A stretch of 17,689 nucleotides of DNA from an uncultured bacterium (GTDB lineage: Bacteria > Actinomycetota > Coriobacteriia > Coriobacteriales > Coriobacteriaceae), in NCBI GenBank assembly GCA_905214905.1, contig CAJMNK010000047.1, forward strand, positions 1-17,689, written 5' to 3'. The notes under the pieces were generated by a model. That model saw only the letters and a list, made by a program, of their open reading frames with translations. It searched no databases and was not told the origin of the DNA. This document shows positions 1 to 6,327 of this stretch, piece after piece. Made by a program: the position numbers and the translations under genes. Numbering within the stretch: the stretch's first letter is position 1; each line of letters starts with the position of its first letter.

Positions 1-66
1 GGGGTATTTCCTCCGCGCGCAGTTTCGCAGCGCAGCGAGAATGTTTGAGCACGGAGGAATTACCCC
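1..66. repeat. Imperfect long-arm hairpin downstream of the ABC exporter operon
   Basis: Positions 1-15 (GGGGTATTTCCTCCG) pair with 52-66 (CGGAGGAATTACCCC) with one mismatch in 15. The 36-nt loop is rich in GCGC/GCAGCG. The hairpin lies just past the stop of the minus-strand ABC gene, so it could end or protect that transcript. No T-tract follows on either strand. It may equally be a dispersed genomic repeat whose outer part is cut off by the window edge. Confidence 0.5.
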
Positions 67-99
67 GCCGCCCCGGGGCACCCTCCGTCAGCAACCGTC

Positions 100-2019
100 C
101 TACTCCAGCTCAAACGCACCCGTGTACAGCTGGTAGTAGTACCCGCGCTTGGCGATCAGCTCGTCGTGGTTGCCGCGCTCGATGATGCGGCCGTGGTCCA
201 GGCAGATGATCGCGTCGGAGTTGCGCACGGTGGAAAGGCGGTGCGCGATGACAAACGTCGTGCGGCCCTCCATGAGCTTATCCATGCCCGCCTGCACGAT
301 GGCTTCGGTGCGGGTGTCGATGGAGCTCGTGGCCTCGTCCAGAATCATTGCCGGCGGATCGGCGACGGCGGCGCGCGCGATCGAAATCAGCTGGCGCTGG
401 CCCTGCGACAGCTGGGCGCCGTTGCCGGTGAGCATGGTGTCATAGCCGTCGGGCAGGCGGGTGATAAAGTCGTCCGCGCCCGCGAGCTTGGCTGCCGCGA
501 TGCACTCCTCGTCGGTGGCATCTAGGTTGCCGTAGCGGATGTTGTCCATCACGGTGCCGGTGAACAGGTTCACGTCCTGCAGCACGACGCCCAGCGAGCG
601 GCGCAGATCGGCCTTGCGGATCTTGTTGACATTGATGCCGTCGTAGCGGATCTTGCCGTCGGCAATGTCGTAGAAGCGGTTGATGAGGTTGGTGATGGTC
701 GTCTTGCCGGCACCGGTGGCGCCGACAAACGCGACCTTCTGACCCGGCTTGGCGTATACGGACACGCCGTGCAGCACCTCGTGGTCGGGCGTGTAACCAA
801 AGTCCACGTTGTCCATGACCAGGTCGCCACGCAGCGGCACGTACTCGATCTCGCCGGTCGCGCGGTGCGGATGCTTCCACGCCCACATGCCGGTGTGGTG
901 GTCGGCCTCCTCGAGCTCCCAGGTCTCGGGGTTCACCTGCGCGTTGACAAGCGTCACGTAGCCCTCGTCGGCCTCGGGCTCCTCGTCGAGCAGCTCAAAG
1001 ATACGCTCGGCTCCGGCAAGGCCCATGACCACGGCGTTGATCTGCTGCGAGATCTGGCCGATCTGGCCGCAGAACTGCTTGGTCATGTTGAGGAACGGCA
1101 CCACGACGGCGATGGAGAGCGCCATGCCCGAGAGGCTCAGGTTGGGCACGCCCAGCGCCAGGAAGATGCCGCCGGTCAGCGCGACCAGCACGTAGAGCAA
1201 GTCGCCCAGGTTCCCGAGGATCGGCATGAGGATGTTGGCGTACATGTTGGCCTTCTGCGAGACCTCGAAGAGCTTCTCGTTGCGCTCGTCAAAATCGGCC
1301 TCGGCGGCGGACTCGTGACAGAACGCCTTGACGACTTTCTGGCCGTTCATGACTTCCTCGATATGGCCCTCGACCACGCCGAGCTCGGTCTGCTGCGCGA
1401 TAAAGAAGCGCGCGGAGTTGGAGCCGAGCAGCTTGGTCATAAAGGTCATAAAGGCGACGCCGGCAATGATGACCAGGCACATCCACACGCTGTAATACAG
1501 CATGATGAAGAACACGGTCACGATGACGATGATCGTCATGAGCAGGTTGGGCAGCGACTGGCTGATCATCTGGCGCAGCGTGTCGATGTCGTTGGTGTAA
1601 TGGCTCATGATGTCGCCGCGCTGATGCGTATCGAAGTAGCGAATCGGCAGGTCCTGCATGCGGTTGAACATCTTTTCGCGCAGCTTCTCGAGCGAGCCCT
1701 GCGTGATGACGGCCATGGCGCGGTTCCAGAAGAGCGAAGACGCGACACCCACGGCGTAGATGCAGCCGAGGGTGGTCACAAGCTTCAGAATTTTGGGCTG
1801 CGCAGCCGTCCAGTCGCCCGACTGCCATGATTCGCTGATGACTTGCAGCGCGCTCTGGAGAAACGTCGCGCCGATGGAATTGATGATGGCGCAGAGCACC
1901 ACGCCGGCGACGACGAGGGGCAAAAGCACCGGGTAGAAGCCAAAGAGCATCTTGATCAGGCGCGTCATGGTGCCGCCCTTGCGGTTGCGTGCGCGCTCGG
2001 CGGTAGCTGCCTTACTCAT
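100..2019 (-). CDS. ABC exporter half-transporter, permease fused to ATPase (canonical NBD subunit)
   Basis: A 639-aa type IV ABC exporter half, expected to pair with the upstream half-transporter as a heterodimeric multidrug or lipid exporter in the cytoplasmic membrane. The N-terminal half has about six hydrophobic segments. The ATPase domain has Walker A GATGAGKT (about 433-440), a Q-loop (LQD, about 481), signature LSQGQ (about 537), Walker B MILDEA with catalytic Glu (about 562) and the H-loop His in VIAHRLST (about 593). An insert of about 40 residues rich in Trp, His and Glu (around 350-395) joins the two domains. The ATG at 2019 was chosen because AAGGAGG (2028-2034 on the plus strand) sits 8 nt upstream and the ATGAGTAA overlap with the previous stop implies translational coupling. 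The longer frame starting at 2094 has no such support. LSQGQ instead of LSGGQ fits the family rule that this subunit's signature faces the degenerate site of its partner. Confidence 0.93.
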   Translation of the reverse strand: MSKAATAERARNRKGGTMTRLIKMLFGFYPVLLPLVVAGVVLCAIINSIGATFLQSALQVISESWQSGDWTAAQPKILKLVTTLGCIYAVGVASSLFWNRAMAVITQGSLEKLREKMFNRMQDLPIRYFDTHQRGDIMSHYTNDIDTLRQMISQSLPNLLMTIIVIVTVFFIMLYYSVWMCLVIIAGVAFMTFMTKLLGSNSARFFIAQQTELGVVEGHIEEVMNGQKVVKAFCHESAAEADFDERNEKLFEVSQKANMYANILMPILGNLGDLLYVLVALTGGIFLALGVPNLSLSGMALSIAVVVPFLNMTKQFCGQIGQISQQINAVVMGLAGAERIFELLDEEPEADEGYVTLVNAQVNPETWELEEADHHTGMWAWKHPHRATGEIEYVPLRGDLVMDNVDFGYTPDHEVLHGVSVYAKPGQKVAFVGATGAGKTTITNLINRFYDIADGKIRYDGINVNKIRKADLRRSLGVVLQDVNLFTGTVMDNIRYGNLDATDEECIAAAKLAGADDFITRLPDGYDTMLTGNGAQLSQGQRQLISIARAAVADPPAMILDEATSSIDTRTEAIVQAGMDKLMEGRTTFVIAHRLSTVRNSDAIICLDHGRIIERGNHDELIAKRGYYYQLYTGAFELE

Positions 2020-3835
2020 GTGCCTCGCCTCCTTCCTGGGTCTGGGCTTGCGATACAGATGCCTCGGTGCCGGCTGCAGCGGTCTCGCCCGCACCCTCGC
2101 CCTCGGCGCTCATCTTGTTCTGCGAGGTAAAGGTCTCGCGGTAGATCTCGCTCGTCTTGAGCAGCTCGTCGTGGTTGCCGATGTCCTTGATGCGGCCGCC
2201 CTCCATGACGATGATGCGGTCTGCGTCCTGCACGGAGCTGATGCGCTGAGCGATGATGAGCTTGGTCGTGTTGGGCAGATAGCTTGCCAGCCCCGCGCGG
2301 ATCTTGGCGTCGGTCTTAGTGTCGACGGCGCTGGTGGAGTCGTCCAGGATCAGAATCTTGGGGCGACGCAGCAGGGCGCGCGCGATGCACAGGCGCTGCT
2401 TCTGGCCGCCGGAGACGTTGGAGCCGCCCTGCTCAATCCAGGTGTCGTAGCCCTTGGGGAAGCCGTCGACAAACTCGTCGGCGCAGGCCAGATGTGCGGC
2501 CTCGCGGACCTCCTCGTCGGTGGCGTTCGGGTCGCCCCAGCGCAGGTTCTCGGCGATGGTGCCGCTAAACAGCACGTTTTTCTGCAGGACCATGGCTACC
2601 TGGTGGCGCAGCGCGTCCAGGTCGTAGTCGCGCACGTCCACGCCGCCGACGCGCACGGTGCCCTCGGTGACATCGTACAGGCGGGCGATCAGGTTCACGA
2701 GCGTCGACTTGGCCGAGCCGGTGCCACCGATAATGCCGATGGTCTCGCCGCTCTTAATATGCAGGTCGATATCGTCGAGCGCCTGGCGGCGGGCATGCTC
2801 GGAATACTTAAAGCTCACGTGATCGAAGTCGATGGAGCCGTCGGCAACCTCGCGCACGGGCTCGGTCGGGTTGGCGATCGTGGGCTCGGCGGCTAGCACC
2901 TCGGTAATGCGGTGCGCCGACTCGTCTGCCATGGTTACCATGACAAAGATCATCGACAGCTGCATTAGGCTCATGAGGATCTGGAAGCCGTAGGTAAAGA
3001 TGGAGGAGAGCTGGCCCACGTCGAACAGGGTGCCCTGGCTCGTGATGATGAGCTTGGAACCCAGGTAGATGATGACGACGAACGCGCCGTTGACGCAGAT
3101 GTTCATCATGGGGTTGTTGAAGGCGAGCAGCTTCTCGGCGCGGGTGAAGTCCATCTGGACGTCGCGCGCGGCGGTCGCGAACTTCTCCTTCTCAAAGTCT
3201 TCGCGCACATAGCTCTTGACCACGCGCATGCCGGTGACGTTTTCCTCGACGGACTCGTTAAGGGCGTCGTACTTGTGGAACACGCGCGAGAAGATGGGGC
3301 GCACCTTAAAGATGATAAAGAACAGCCCAAAGCCCAGCAGCGGAATGATGACCAGGTAGACCATGGCGACGCTGCCGCCCATGGCGTATGCCATGGTAAA
3401 GGCAAAGACCAGCACCAGCGGCGAGCGCACGGCGATGCGGATGAGCATCATAAAGGCCTGCTGCACGTTGTTGATGTCGGTGGTGAGGCGGGTGACGAGC
3501 GAGGAGCTCGAGAACTCGTCGATGTTGGCGAAGCTGAACGTCTGGATCTTGTAGAACAGGTCGTGACGCAGGTTCTTGGCAAAGCCGCAGCTGGCATGGC
3601 TGCAGGTGACGCCGGCAGCGGCGCCAAAAGCAAGGGATGTTAGCGCGATGAGTACCAAAAAGCCGGCGGTGGGCAGCATCTCGGTAACGGCGGTGCCGTC
3701 CTTGATGGCGTCGATCATGTCGGCGGTGATAAACGGGATCATCATCTGGCAGATTACCTCGCCAAGCACCAGCAGCGGTGTGGCGATCGTGACCTTCATG
3801 TAATCGCGGATGCTGCCCATAAGGGTTTTAATCAT
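2012..3835 (-). CDS. ABC exporter half-transporter, permease fused to ATPase (degenerate NBD subunit)
   Basis: A 607-aa exporter half, partner of the downstream half-transporter. Six hydrophobic segments lie in about 15-300, then an ATPase domain: Walker A GGTGSAKS (370-377, with Ala where Gly usually precedes Lys), signature VSGGQ (474-478), Walker B ILILDDS with Asp499 where catalytic Glu is expected, and Gln530 (IIAQRISS) where the H-loop His is expected. The Glu-to-Asp and His-to-Gln changes are the known marks of the non-catalytic ATP site of heterodimers of the TM287/288, BmrCD and LmrCD type. A low-complexity Ala/Glu/Gly/Gln tail (about 575-607) follows. The start ATG overlaps the MarR stop (ATGATTAA) behind GGGAGGA. 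The substrate cannot be read from sequence; drugs or lipids are typical for MarR-controlled pairs. Confidence 0.93.
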   Translation of the reverse strand: MIKTLMGSIRDYMKVTIATPLLVLGEVICQMMIPFITADMIDAIKDGTAVTEMLPTAGFLVLIALTSLAFGAAAGVTCSHASCGFAKNLRHDLFYKIQTFSFANIDEFSSSSLVTRLTTDINNVQQAFMMLIRIAVRSPLVLVFAFTMAYAMGGSVAMVYLVIIPLLGFGLFFIIFKVRPIFSRVFHKYDALNESVEENVTGMRVVKSYVREDFEKEKFATAARDVQMDFTRAEKLLAFNNPMMNICVNGAFVVIIYLGSKLIITSQGTLFDVGQLSSIFTYGFQILMSLMQLSMIFVMVTMADESAHRITEVLAAEPTIANPTEPVREVADGSIDFDHVSFKYSEHARRQALDDIDLHIKSGETIGIIGGTGSAKSTLVNLIARLYDVTEGTVRVGGVDVRDYDLDALRHQVAMVLQKNVLFSGTIAENLRWGDPNATDEEVREAAHLACADEFVDGFPKGYDTWIEQGGSNVSGGQKQRLCIARALLRRPKILILDDSTSAVDTKTDAKIRAGLASYLPNTTKLIIAQRISSVQDADRIIVMEGGRIKDIGNHDELLKTSEIYRETFTSQNKMSAEGEGAGETAAAGTEASVSQAQTQEGGEAHE

Positions 3836-4334
3836 CCAGTTCCTCCCAGGTTACGCGGATTTTATCGAGCATTTCGGCGAGGTCCTCGCGCTCGTCGTGG
3901 GTGAGCGCGCTAAAGGCCTGCTCTCTAAAGCGAATGCGGGCCGCCTGGTCGATGCGGGCGTTTTCTCGGCCGGTTTCGGTCAGGCGAATGGTGAGCTGCC
4001 GTCGATCCTTGGGGTTACGGCTGCGCTCGATGAGGCCGTTGAGCTCGAGCTTGGACAGGATCTCGGAAAGCGATCCCGGCTTGAGGTCAAAGTGCATGCC
4101 GAGCTCCTGCTGCGACATCTCGCCGCCGGGCTGCTTGGCCAGCAGGCAGATGATGGGCGCCTTGCCGGACACGCCTCCGCCATGAAAATGCATGTAATGG
4201 CCGCAAAAGCCCAGGCCATTGAGGATGCGCTTGGCAAGCTTGTCTTCTGAGCTAACCGCTTCGGGTACATCCGCCGGCTGCGACGGGCCGCCGCCGGGCT
4301 CGTGCGAACAAAGGTTAAGAGGTTCATCGCACAT
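3828..4334 (-). CDS. MarR-family transcriptional regulator
   Basis: A 168-aa winged-helix regulator. The core runs from about residue 60: a helix-turn-helix around MSQQELGMHFDLKPGSLSEI, then a wing with RNPKDRRQLTIRLTETG, the usual MarR DR-x-R wing pattern. An N-terminal extension of about 40 residues contains a Cys/His-rich stretch (CGHYMHFHGGG), which could bind a metal or be redox-sensitive; that is speculation. It is the first gene of the operon, with its stop overlapping the start of the ABC exporter gene, so it most likely represses its own operon and is released by a substrate of the exporter. AAAGGAG lies 12 nt before the ATG, a rather long spacing. An inverted repeat just downstream of the promoter -10 box is the likely operator. 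Confidence 0.9.
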   Translation of the reverse strand: MCDEPLNLCSHEPGGGPSQPADVPEAVSSEDKLAKRILNGLGFCGHYMHFHGGGVSGKAPIICLLAKQPGGEMSQQELGMHFDLKPGSLSEILSKLELNGLIERSRNPKDRRQLTIRLTETGRENARIDQAARIRFREQAFSALTHDEREDLAEMLDKIRVTWEELDD

Positions 4335-4355
4335 GAATTAGTGTTGCTCCTTTCT

Positions 4356-4391
4356 TTAGTTAGGTAGTGGAATTGTTTTGTGCCTAACCAA
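4356..4391. promoter_or_regulatory. Inverted repeat, probable MarR operator
   Basis: TTAGTTAGG (4356-4364) and CCTAACCAA (4383-4391) are inverted copies matching in 8 of 9 positions, separated by 18 bp. One arm covers the predicted transcription start and touches the -10 box, and the other lies about 20 bp downstream. A bound repressor would block the operon promoter. The wide spacing could also mean two half-sites for two dimers. Confidence 0.45.
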
Positions 4392-4418
4392 TCTAGGAGC
4401 ATGAGAAATGAATGTCAA
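4390..4418 (-). promoter_or_regulatory. Promoter of the marR-ABC exporter operon
   Basis: On the minus strand a perfect -35 box TTGACA (plus 4413-4418) is followed after exactly 17 bp by TAGATT (plus 4390-4395, 4 of 6 matches to TATAAT). Transcription should start near 4383, about 50 nt before the MarR start codon. Confidence 0.72.
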
Positions 4419-4435
4419 GGTACCAAACTTATTAA

Positions 4436-4463
4436 GTTACGGCCTTTTGCCAAACGCCGTAAC
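4436..4463. repeat. Perfect 8-bp inverted repeat with 12-nt loop
   Basis: GTTACGGC (4436-4443) and GCCGTAAC (4456-4463) are perfect reverse complements just upstream of the marR promoter. The pair could be a regulator site or a small hairpin. No T-tract follows, so a terminator role is weakly supported. Confidence 0.4.
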
Positions 4464-4568
4464 CGCTCGACGCTGCAAACGCTCCTAAACGGCAATCTGA
4501 TCCCTGGGGGGACGGAGGAAAAGGTATCGTTTTGGGCTGCGATGATGCCTTTCGAAGCGGCCTTGCCA

Positions 4569-4720
4569 AAAACTATGCCTAATTACTACGATGAATCCAG
4601 CATCGCTGACCACAACAGCTGTTTCTGAAAAAACGCAAGCTATCTACCTGCGGTTTTGTTGGAGAGAAATTCGTTGTGGTTAGAGGCGGGCGGTTAAACG
4701 TAGTAAATAGGCATAGTTTT
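4569..4720. repeat. Imperfect 152-bp palindrome made of two inverted ~75-nt units
   Basis: Plus-strand 4569-4590 and the reverse complement of 4699-4720 share AAAACTATGCCTA, one differing base, then TTACTACG (21 of 22 identical). After 18 poorly conserved bases on each side, ACCACAAC (4609-4616) matches GTTGTGGT (4673-4680) exactly. Further in, TTTCT and AAAA(C)CGCA islands also match with small length differences. Conserved islands at equal distances from a common centre point to two inverted copies of one repeat unit or a folded RNA/DNA element. No coding frame in this region looks real. Confidence 0.65.
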
Positions 4721-4900
4721 GAAATGGCGCTATATGAGTAGCATCAACTAGGCCGCCATGGAGCAAACAGCCCCCATTTCCGAAACCTTTCCGCAACAAT
4801 TTGCACTTCGCACCGCTCGCCTCCGCTCACAACGTCCCCTGCGCTACACTTGGTTGCACTGTTGTGCCGTCGCGCCATGCCCGAAACAAGGGAGACCCTC
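4721..4900 (+). other. Leader region of the pyridoxal kinase gene; no gene seen
   Basis: About 180 bp between the large palindrome and the kinase start. It must hold the kinase promoter. TACACT at 4845-4850 could be a -10 box, but no good -35 box lies 16-18 bp upstream, so no promoter is called. No RNA gene is visible. Together with 4335-4720 this forms the longest non-coding stretch of the window. Confidence 0.4.
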
Positions 4901-5725
4901 ATGAAGAATACTCAGCTGCTGCTGATTAACGATATGTGCGGCTACGGCAAGGTCGCGCTTTCCGCCATGCTGCCGGTGCTGTCGCACATGGGCTACCGTA
5001 TCCATAACCTGCCGACGGCACTTGTGTCCGATACGCTCAACTATCCCAAGTTCTACATCCACGACACCACCGAGTACGTGCGCCAGAGCCTCGCCATCTG
5101 GGAGGAGCTCGGCTTTGAGTTCGACGCCATCTCGACCGGCTTTATCGTGACCGAGGAAGAGACGCGTATCATCTCGGACTTTTGCCACCGCCGCGCGCAA
5201 AAGGGCACCAAGGTGTTCGTCGATCCCATCATGGGCGACAACGGCAAGCTCTATGCCGGTGTGCCCGAGTCCACGATTGGTCTTATGCGGCACCTGTTGG
5301 AGTGCGCAGACTACGCGGTGCCCAACTACACCGAGGCCTGTCTGCTCGCCGATACGCCTATTGCAGAGCAGATCACGCCCGATGAGGCCCGCGCCCTTGT
5401 GGACGCCGTGCGCGAGCTGGGTGCCAAGTCGGTGGTCATTACGAGCGCCGTGGTAAATGGCACGAACGCGGTTATCGGTTACGACCATGTGGCGGGGGAG
5501 TACTTCACGATTCCCTTTGAGCTCATTCCGGTCTATTTCCCGGGTACGGGCGATACGTTCTCGGCGGTGCTCATGGGCCGCGTTATGGCAGGTTGGAGTC
5601 TGCAGCGCGCGACGTCCGATGCCATGCGTGTGGTGGCTGAGCTTATCGAGCGCAATGCCGACCAAGAGGACAAGTCGGCCGGCCTTCCCATCGAGGCCTG
5701 CCTGGATGTGATTGACCATGAGTAA
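4901..5725 (+). CDS. Pyridoxal/pyridoxamine kinase (PdxK/PdxY family)
   Basis: A 274-aa ribokinase-fold kinase that phosphorylates vitamin B6 vitamers (pyridoxal, pyridoxine, pyridoxamine) at the 5' position with ATP in the cytoplasm, for salvage to pyridoxal phosphate. Visible marks: the N-terminal substrate-site segment INDMCGYGKVALSAMLPVLS (9-28), VDPIMGDNGKLY (107-118), and the anion-hole/catalytic motif PGTGDTFSA with Asp218. The length is normal for the family. The ATG at 4901 was chosen because AGGGAGA lies 6-7 nt upstream and homologues start with a short strand leading into IND; an earlier in-frame start at 4850 adds an unrelated leader. The gene overlaps the next gene by 8 bp (ATGAGTAA), so the two are co-translated. 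Confidence 0.9.
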   Translation: MKNTQLLLINDMCGYGKVALSAMLPVLSHMGYRIHNLPTALVSDTLNYPKFYIHDTTEYVRQSLAIWEELGFEFDAISTGFIVTEEETRIISDFCHRRAQKGTKVFVDPIMGDNGKLYAGVPESTIGLMRHLLECADYAVPNYTEACLLADTPIAEQITPDEARALVDAVRELGAKSVVITSAVVNGTNAVIGYDHVAGEYFTIPFELIPVYFPGTGDTFSAVLMGRVMAGWSLQRATSDAMRVVAELIERNADQEDKSAGLPIEACLDVIDHE

Positions 5726-6047
5726 CGCTGGCGAGGGCGGCGTCAAGCCTGCGGGCGAGAACAGGCCACTCGGCGCGCCGCGTGGCAAGCGGCCGCGTAT
5801 CCGCGTGAGCTGCGTGGACCAGCTGGGGACGTGCCGCTGCCACCATGGTCACAAGCCGGGCGACGTCTTTGACTTTGACCGAGACCGCGGCAAGATGTGC
5901 GCCATGGCCTGTCACGTGGGCTTTCCCTATATCGATATCCTGCGCTATGGCGGAACCGTGCCTGGCAACGAGCCTGGCACGGCAAAGTTCTGCTGCCCCG
6001 AGATTGATACGCTGAACGTCTGGCTTGCCGAGATCGTCGACGAGTAA
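5718..6047 (+). CDS. Small Cys-rich TIGR04076-type protein
   Basis: A 109-aa protein of unknown function. The core (about 27-105) fits the TIGR04076 pattern as I know it: a beta-strand, Cys then GHKPGD (44-49), an Asp/Phe-rich turn, Cys61-x3-Cys65, FPYIDILRYGG (69-79) and a C-terminal CCPE (92-95). Seven cysteines (32, 39, 41, 61, 65, 92, 93) suggest metal or Fe-S binding; no such role is proven. The first 25 residues are basic, Gly/Pro-rich and probably disordered. The ATG at 5718 sits inside ATGAGTAA, overlapping the kinase stop, without a strong ribosome site of its own, so translation likely depends on the kinase. The pairing hints at a function near B6 or amino acid metabolism, but that is a guess. 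Confidence 0.8.
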   Translation: MSNAGEGGVKPAGENRPLGAPRGKRPRIRVSCVDQLGTCRCHHGHKPGDVFDFDRDRGKMCAMACHVGFPYIDILRYGGTVPGNEPGTAKFCCPEIDTLNVWLAEIVDE

Positions 6048-6048
6048 C

Positions 6049-6145
6049 CGAGCGAGGTTTTTCTCCCGTCGAAATATCGAGCGTGGATTATCTCCCGTTT
6101 TGGGCGCAATTTCGCACTCAAAGTGGGAGATAGTCCTCGCTCGAT
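6049..6145. repeat. Palindromic repeat, copy 1 (left of the DUF4143 gene)
   Basis: The left arm 6076-6096 (ATCGAGCGTGGATTATCTCC...) and right arm 6125-6145 pair in 19 of 21 positions around a 28-nt loop. An extra left-arm-like copy, CGAGCGAGGTTTTTCTCCC, lies at 6049-6067 and can also pair with the right arm. The downstream text TGTATGCGAGA (6147-6157) is shared with the second copy. The repeat follows directly on the TIGR04076-type gene and could also end its transcript. Confidence 0.7.
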
Positions 6146-6226
6146 TTGTATGCGAGAATCCCGACCTCACTTATGCCCATGCTTAGGCGCACGCGTCGTT
6201 GTTCTGTGCGCGAGTAAGCTCAAATT

Positions 6227-6304
6227 TCTGCATTTCATCCAATTTCGGTACTAAAAATCTCTGCATTTCATCGATAATAGTCGATATAAATATCTGCATT
6301 TCAT
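6227..6304 (+). repeat. Three direct 12-bp repeats at exact 33-bp period
   Basis: TCTGCATTTCAT occurs at 6227-6238, 6260-6271 and 6293-6304, identical each time, with 21-bp AT-rich unrelated spacers. The 33-bp period is close to three helical turns, so all three sites face the same side of the DNA, as in regulator sites or replication-type iterons. The repeats end 23 bp before the ATPase start codon. Confidence 0.8.
6285..6290 (+). promoter_or_regulatory. Candidate -10 box of the ATPase gene
   Basis: TATAAA lies 38 nt before the start codon in an AT-rich stretch. The -35 position (about 6262-6267) falls inside the middle 12-bp repeat and reads TGCATT, a poor match, so the repeats may recruit an activator or repressor. 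Confidence 0.35.
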
Positions 6305-6327
6305 TTATCGAGGCGATGGGAGAGCTT

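Noticed and set aside
769..1830. Long plus-strand open frame opposite the ABC exporter gene
   Set aside because: His/Gly/Asp/Val-rich translation without domains. It is the antisense shadow of a gene with clear ABC motifs in GC-rich DNA.
4380..4628. Possible 82-aa small protein upstream of the palindrome
   Set aside because: No ribosome site, overlaps the marR promoter and repeat arms, and its composition is random-like.
4844..5788. 314-codon minus-strand open frame opposite the pyridoxal kinase
   Set aside because: No recognisable domain. It mirrors the kinase codons and crosses the real gene boundary.
6227..6304. CRISPR-like array
   Set aside because: Repeats of only 12 bp with 21-bp spacers, three units and no cas genes. 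A phased binding-site array fits better.
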